The position numbers and the translations under genes were made by a program. From Paraburkholderia oxyphila NBRC 105797 (GTDB taxonomy: Bacteria > Pseudomonadota > Gammaproteobacteria > Burkholderiales > Burkholderiaceae): 35,824 nt of DNA. Numbering within the stretch: the first letter of the stretch is position 1; the number at the start of each line of letters is the position of its first letter. Shown here one piece after another: positions 32,066-35,824 of the stretch. A model generated the notes under the pieces. That model did no database searches. It saw nothing but the letters and a program-made list of their open reading frames with translations, and was not told the DNA's origin. Where the stretch lies: the NCBI RefSeq assembly GCF_000685075.1, contig NZ_BAYD01000103.1:1-35824 (forward strand). The letters are read 5' to 3'.

Positions 32066-32095
32066 TTGACTTGCTTGGTATTTTCGGAATATCAT
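32066..32095 (+). promoter_or_regulatory. Sigma70-type promoter of the str operon
   Basis: TTGACT (32066-32071) and TATCAT (32090-32095) each match the sigma70 consensus at five of six positions, with an 18-base spacer. Transcription would start near 32102 and leave a leader of about 165 bases before rpsL. It is the best promoter by eye in the window and is well placed for the rpsL-rpsG-fusA-tufA operon. Confidence 0.75.
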
Positions 32096-32266
32096 GCTGG
32101 GTTCCGGTTTCTGGGATGCTTGCGCACGTCGGTTAGTTTGACTAATTCGTCGGCTGATCGGCGCGATAAAAAGCCAGTTTTTTCAGTTTCCGGAGTTCGA
32201 CACGCAGGTTTTTCCGCTTTGCCCGGAAATAAATGCGTCGATTTTGTTCAATTTCAGGAATAAACA

Positions 32267-32647
32267 ATGCCAACCATCAATCAACTGGTTCGCAAAGGCC
32301 GCGCTTCGGAAGCTACGAAGAGCAAGAGCCCGGCCCTGCAGGACTGCCCGCAGCGTCGCGGCGTGTGCACCCGTGTGTACACGACGACGCCGAAGAAGCC
32401 GAACTCGGCACTCCGTAAGGTCGCCAAGGTTCGTCTGACGAACGGCTTCGAAGTGATTTCGTACATCGGCGGTGAAGGCCACAACCTGCAGGAACACTCG
32501 GTTGTGCTGATCCGCGGCGGCCGTGTGAAGGACTTGCCGGGTGTGCGTTACCACATGGTTCGCGGCTCGCTGGATACCCAGGGCGTCAAGGATCGTAAGC
32601 AGGCTCGTTCGAAGTACGGCGCGAAGCGCGCGAAGGCTGCGAAGTAA
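32267..32647 (+). CDS. rpsL: 30S ribosomal protein S12
   Basis: S12 sits at the decoding centre and controls accuracy. The 126-residue protein matches the beta-proteobacterial form throughout. The streptomycin-resistance hot spots are wild type: the lysines in TTPKKPNSALRK and in GRVKDLPGVRYH are retained. It is the first gene of the str operon and has a strong promoter about 170 bases upstream. The gap to rpsG is 186 bases, larger than in E. coli. Confidence 0.99.
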   Translation: MPTINQLVRKGRASEATKSKSPALQDCPQRRGVCTRVYTTTPKKPNSALRKVAKVRLTNGFEVISYIGGEGHNLQEHSVVLIRGGRVKDLPGVRYHMVRGSLDTQGVKDRKQARSKYGAKRAKAAK

Positions 32648-32833
32648 GAGTCAGGTGTCGTCGTGCTCGCGAGAGTGCCGGCGATAAAAGCGACAGGTGC
32701 CGGATTCGCCGGTGCTGTCGAGTAAGTGGTCACCCGACCAGGCTGGTAAGTCGTGAGATGAATCGGGTTAGTTGGTGGCCGCGGAGCGCAAGGAATCATC
32801 CCGCGCTTCAACTGAAAAGTTAAAGGAAGAAAC

Positions 32834-33304
32834 ATGCCGCGTCGTCGCGAAGTCCCCAAGCGGGAAGTGTTGCCGGATCCGAAGTTCGGTAACGTTGATG
32901 TAGCCAAGTTCATGAACGTGCTGATGCTCTCCGGCAAGAAGTCGGTTGCCGAGCGCATCGTGTACGGCGCTTTCGAACAGATCCAGACCAAGGGTGGCAA
33001 GGACCCGCTGGAAGTGTTCACTGTCGCGCTCAACAACGTGAAGCCGGTGGTCGAAGTGAAGAGCCGTCGCGTTGGTGGTGCGAACTATCAGGTTCCGGTC
33101 GAAGTGCGTCCGTCGCGTCGTATGGCATTGGCGATGCGTTGGCTGCGTGAAGCCGCGAAGAAGCGCAGCGAGAAGTCGATGGCCCTGCGTCTGGCAGGTG
33201 AACTTTCGGAAGCGGCTGAAGGCCGTGGTGGCGCAATGAAGAAGCGCGACGAAGTTCACCGGATGGCAGAAGCGAACAAGGCGTTCTCGCACTTCCGCTT
33301 CTAA
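32834..33304 (+). CDS. rpsG: 30S ribosomal protein S7
   Basis: S7 nucleates assembly of the 16S rRNA 3' domain and contacts E-site tRNA. The 156-residue protein begins MPRRREVPKREVLPDPKFG and has the central SRRVGGANYQVPVEVRPSRR, both diagnostic. In E. coli S7 represses the str operon at the rpsL-rpsG junction. The 186-base spacer here could hold such a site, but I cannot identify it by eye. AAGGAAGAAAC precedes the ATG. Confidence 0.99.
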   Translation: MPRRREVPKREVLPDPKFGNVDVAKFMNVLMLSGKKSVAERIVYGAFEQIQTKGGKDPLEVFTVALNNVKPVVEVKSRRVGGANYQVPVEVRPSRRMALAMRWLREAAKKRSEKSMALRLAGELSEAAEGRGGAMKKRDEVHRMAEANKAFSHFRF

Positions 33305-33308
33305 GAGA

Positions 33309-33326
33309 AAACCCCTACCGGGGTTT
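33309..33326 (+). other. Hairpin after rpsG stop
   Basis: A perfect 7-bp stem, AAACCCC with GGGGTTT, encloses the loop TACC and begins five bases after the rpsG stop. GCTC follows, so there is no T-run. It may be an attenuator or mRNA stabiliser between rpsG and fusA. Confidence 0.5.
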
Positions 33327-33349
33327 GCTCAAAAAGCGGAAAAAAATTC

Positions 33350-33384
33350 CGGGCGGGTGCGCTTATCAGGCGCCTCGCCCGTTT
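33350..33384 (+). other. Long hairpin upstream of fusA
   Basis: CGGGCG (33350-33355) pairs with CGCCCG (33376-33381). The helix continues inward through GGTGCGC and GCGCCT with one bulged base and one G-U pair. GTTT follows, so this could be a weak terminator reducing read-through into fusA. Confidence 0.5.
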
Positions 33385-33410
33385 GTGTTCAGGCACGTTG
33401 GGATCGACCT

Positions 33411-33469
33411 GGTCAGGATAGACCCGGTCGGGATAGACCCGGTCAGGTTGACCCGGTCAGGTTGACCCC
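33411..33469 (+). repeat. Four-copy tandem repeat in the rpsG-fusA spacer
   Basis: Four head-to-tail units of 14-15 bases run from 33411: GGTCAGGATAGACCC, GGTCGGGATAGACCC, GGTCAGGTTGACCC and GGTCAGGTTGACCCC. A degenerate partial unit (GGGATCGACCT) precedes them at 33400. Each unit is itself a small dyad (GGTC with GACC), so the RNA can form a row of short stems or alternative pairings between units. The array ends about 18 bases before the fusA Shine-Dalgarno. Confidence 0.85.
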
Positions 33470-33497
33470 GGCGCGCACCTCCCCATAGAGGATCAAA

Positions 33498-35600
33498 GTG
33501 GCTCGCAAGACTCCTATCGAGCGCTACCGCAATATCGGTATTAGCGCTCACATCGACGCCGGCAAGACGACGACGACCGAGCGCATTCTGTTTTACACCG
33601 GCGTGAACCACAAGATTGGTGAAGTTCACGACGGCGCTGCGACCATGGACTGGATGGAGCAGGAGCAGGAGCGTGGCATCACGATTACCTCGGCTGCTAC
33701 CACCGCGTTCTGGAAGGGCATGGGCGGCAACTATCCCGAGCACCGCATCAACATCATCGACACCCCGGGCCACGTGGACTTCACGATTGAAGTCGAGCGC
33801 TCGATGCGCGTGCTCGACGGCGCGTGCATGGTCTACTGCGCAGTGGGCGGCGTGCAGCCCCAGTCGGAAACGGTGTGGCGCCAGGCGAACAAGTACAAGG
33901 TTCCCCGTCTCGCGTTCGTCAACAAGATGGACCGTACCGGCGCGAACTTCTTCAAGGTCTACGACCAGCTGAAGAACCGCCTGAAGGCAAACCCGGTTCC
34001 GGTCGTGGTGCCGATCGGCGCTGAAGAAAACTTCAAGGGCGTCGTCGACCTCCTGAAGATGAAGGCGATCATTTGGGACGAGGCCTCGCAAGGCACGAAG
34101 TTCGACTACGTCGACATCCCGGCTGAACTCGTTGACACGTGCAACGAGTGGCGCGAAAAGATGATCGAGTCGGCTGCTGAAGCCAGCGAAGAGCTGATGG
34201 AAAAGTACCTCGGCGGCGAAGAGCTGTCGGAAGCCGAAGTCGTCAAGGCGCTGCGTGACCGTACGATCGCGTGCGAAATCCAGCCGATGCTGTGCGGCAC
34301 CGCGTTCAAGAACAAGGGCGTGCAGCGCATGCTCGACGCGGTCATCGACTTCCTGCCGTCGCCGGTGGACATCCCCCCGGTCACGGGCGAACTCGAAAAC
34401 GGCGAGAAGGCCGAGCGCCGCGCCGCCGACGACGAGAAGTTCTCGTCGCTCGCGTTCAAGATCATGACCGACCCGTTCGTCGGCCAGCTGATCTTCTTCC
34501 GTGCGTACTCGGGCGTCGTCAACTCGGGCGACACGGTGCTGAACTCGACCAAGGGCAAGAAGGAACGCCTCGGCCGTATTCTGCAGATGCACGCGAACAA
34601 CCGTGAAGAAATCAAGGAAGTTCGCGCAGGCGACATCGCTGCTGCCGTCGGCCTGAAGGAAGCGACCACGGGCGACACGCTGTGCGACCCGGCACACCCG
34701 ATCGTTCTCGAACGCATGGTGTTCCCGGAGCCGGTGATTTCGCAGGCCGTCGAGCCGAAGACCAAGGCTGACCAGGAAAAGATGGGCCTCGCCCTGAACC
34801 GCCTGGCACAGGAAGACCCGTCGTTCCGCGTCCAGACGGACGAAGAATCGGGCCAGACCATCATTTCGGGTATGGGCGAGCTCCACCTCGAAATTCTGGT
34901 CGACCGTATGAAGCGTGAATTCAACGTGGAAGCGACCGTCGGCAAGCCGCAGGTTGCCTACCGCGAAACGATTCGCGCCACGGCGAAGGACGTCGAAGGC
35001 AAGTTCGTCAAGCAGTCGGGTGGTCGCGGCCAGTTCGGTCATGCGGTCATCACGCTCGAGCCGAACGAGCAGGGCAAGGGCTACGAGTTCCTCGACGAGA
35101 TCAAGGGCGGTGTGATTCCTCGCGAATTCATCCCCGCGGTCGACAAGGGTATCCAGGAAACGCTGAAGGCAGGCGTGCTGGCGGGCTTCCCGGTCGTCGA
35201 CGTCAAGGTCCACCTGACGTTCGGTTCGTACCACGACGTTGACTCGAACGAAAACGCGTTCCGCATGGCCGGTTCGATGGCGTTCAAGGAAGCGATGCGC
35301 AAGGCGCAGCCGGTCATCCTCGAACCGATGATGGCCGTCGAAGTCGAAACGCCGGAAGACTACATGGGCAACGTGATGGGCGACCTGTCGGGCCGTCGCG
35401 GTATCGTCCAGGGCATGGAAGACATGATTGGCGGCGGCAAGATCGTTCGCGCCGAAGTCCCGCTGTCGGAAATGTTCGGCTACTCGACGTCGCTGCGCTC
35501 GCTGTCGCAAGGCCGCGCAACGTACACGATGGAATTCAAGCACTACGCAGAAGCACCGCGTAACGTGGCCGACGCGATCATCAGCGCGAAGGCGAAGTAA
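33498..35600 (+). CDS. fusA: Elongation factor G
   Basis: EF-G is the GTPase that drives ribosomal translocation. The 700-residue protein has G1 AHIDAGKTTT, G2/G3 (RGITI, DTPGHVDF), G4 NKMD and the tRNA-mimic domain IV with GGRGQFGHAVI. It starts with GTG at 33498 preceded by AGAGG at 33487-33491. The family N-terminus MARKTPIERYRNIGI confirms the start. A spacer with hairpins and a tandem repeat lies upstream, and tufA follows 86 bases after the stop. Confidence 0.99.
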   Translation: MARKTPIERYRNIGISAHIDAGKTTTTERILFYTGVNHKIGEVHDGAATMDWMEQEQERGITITSAATTAFWKGMGGNYPEHRINIIDTPGHVDFTIEVERSMRVLDGACMVYCAVGGVQPQSETVWRQANKYKVPRLAFVNKMDRTGANFFKVYDQLKNRLKANPVPVVVPIGAEENFKGVVDLLKMKAIIWDEASQGTKFDYVDIPAELVDTCNEWREKMIESAAEASEELMEKYLGGEELSEAEVVKALRDRTIACEIQPMLCGTAFKNKGVQRMLDAVIDFLPSPVDIPPVTGELENGEKAERRAADDEKFSSLAFKIMTDPFVGQLIFFRAYSGVVNSGDTVLNSTKGKKERLGRILQMHANNREEIKEVRAGDIAAAVGLKEATTGDTLCDPAHPIVLERMVFPEPVISQAVEPKTKADQEKMGLALNRLAQEDPSFRVQTDEESGQTIISGMGELHLEILVDRMKREFNVEATVGKPQVAYRETIRATAKDVEGKFVKQSGGRGQFGHAVITLEPNEQGKGYEFLDEIKGGVIPREFIPAVDKGIQETLKAGVLAGFPVVDVKVHLTFGSYHDVDSNENAFRMAGSMAFKEAMRKAQPVILEPMMAVEVETPEDYMGNVMGDLSGRRGIVQGMEDMIGGGKIVRAEVPLSEMFGYSTSLRSLSQGRATYTMEFKHYAEAPRNVADAIISAKAK

Positions 35601-35614
35601 GCATCGGCGCAAAA

Positions 35615-35640
35615 GCGAATCGGGCATGAGCCCGGTTCGC
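35615..35640 (+). other. Hairpin between fusA and tufA
   Basis: An 11-bp stem with one G-U pair (35615-35625 with 35630-35640) and loop ATGA lies in the fusA-tufA gap. It has no T-run, so processing or mRNA protection is more likely than termination. Confidence 0.5.
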
Positions 35641-35686
35641 ATCGCACAACGACACCGATTCACCACTTTTTTGAAAGAAGAGAAAC

Positions 35687-35824
35687 ATGGCAAAGGGTAA
35701 ATTCGAACGGACCAAGCCGCACGTGAACGTGGGCACGATCGGTCACGTTGACCACGGCAAGACCACGCTGACGGCAGCGATCACGACGGTTCTGACCGCG
35801 AAGTTCGGCGGCGAAGCGAAGGCG
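35687..35824 (+). CDS. tuf: Elongation factor Tu, N-terminal part (partial)
   Basis: The first 46 codons of EF-Tu are present, including the G1 P-loop GHVDHGKTTLTAAI. The start MAKGKFERTKPHVNVGTIG is typical of beta-proteobacteria. AAAGAAGAGAAAC precedes the ATG. This is the str-operon copy (tufA position). The gene runs off the window end. Confidence 0.97.
   Translation, partial: MAKGKFERTKPHVNVGTIGHVDHGKTTLTAAITTVLTAKFGGEAKA

Overview
The window comes from a Burkholderiaceae chromosome, most like Paraburkholderia or Caballeronia. Three things point there: the order tuf – tRNA-Trp – secE – nusG – rplKAJL – rpoBC followed by recQ and the str operon (rpsL – rpsG – fusA – tuf), the 1368-residue RpoB and 1417-residue RpoC, and GC-rich coding with ribosomal codon bias. 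Every supported gene is on the + strand. The window starts in the last codons of one tuf gene and ends in the first codons of a second, so two directly repeated tuf copies bracket it.

Region 1 (1-12568) is the housekeeping rif block: the tufB end, tRNA-Trp(CCA), secE, nusG, a terminator, rplK-rplA, a structured L10 leader, rplJ-rplL, an attenuator hairpin, and rpoB-rpoC with a strong intrinsic terminator. Region 2 (12569-13077) holds one small membrane-protein gene with its own terminator. Region 3 (13078-13608) is an A+T-rich stretch of about 530 bases without a convincing gene. It carries a near-perfect dyad directly upstream of a consensus -10 hexamer.

Region 4 (13609-29977) is the unusual part: about 16.4 kb of tightly packed genes for a dissociated fatty-acid/polyketide-like pathway and a dedicated envelope export route. 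It has its own phosphopantetheinyl transferase, ACP, malonyl transferase, ketoreductase, hotdog dehydratase and FabL-like reductase. It also has a ketosynthase fused to a degenerate ketosynthase (chain-length-factor-like), two further atypical ketosynthase-fold proteins, and a GcvT/aminomethyltransferase-family protein. Export candidates are a LolD/MacB-type ATPase, an FtsX/LolC-type permease, a periplasmic helical protein, a LolA-like periplasmic carrier and an outer-membrane beta-barrel; a polytopic membrane protein closes the cluster. No starter-loading ligase, thioesterase or regulator is seen. The simplest reading, which is inference, is an acyl-chain product built on the cluster ACP, altered by a folate-type C1 enzyme and moved to the outer membrane. 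I do not recognise a characterised pathway with this gene set.

Region 5 (29978-35824) returns to conserved genes: recQ, then a strong sigma70-like promoter and rpsL, rpsG, fusA and the start of tufA. The rpsG-fusA gap contains hairpins and a four-copy tandem repeat.
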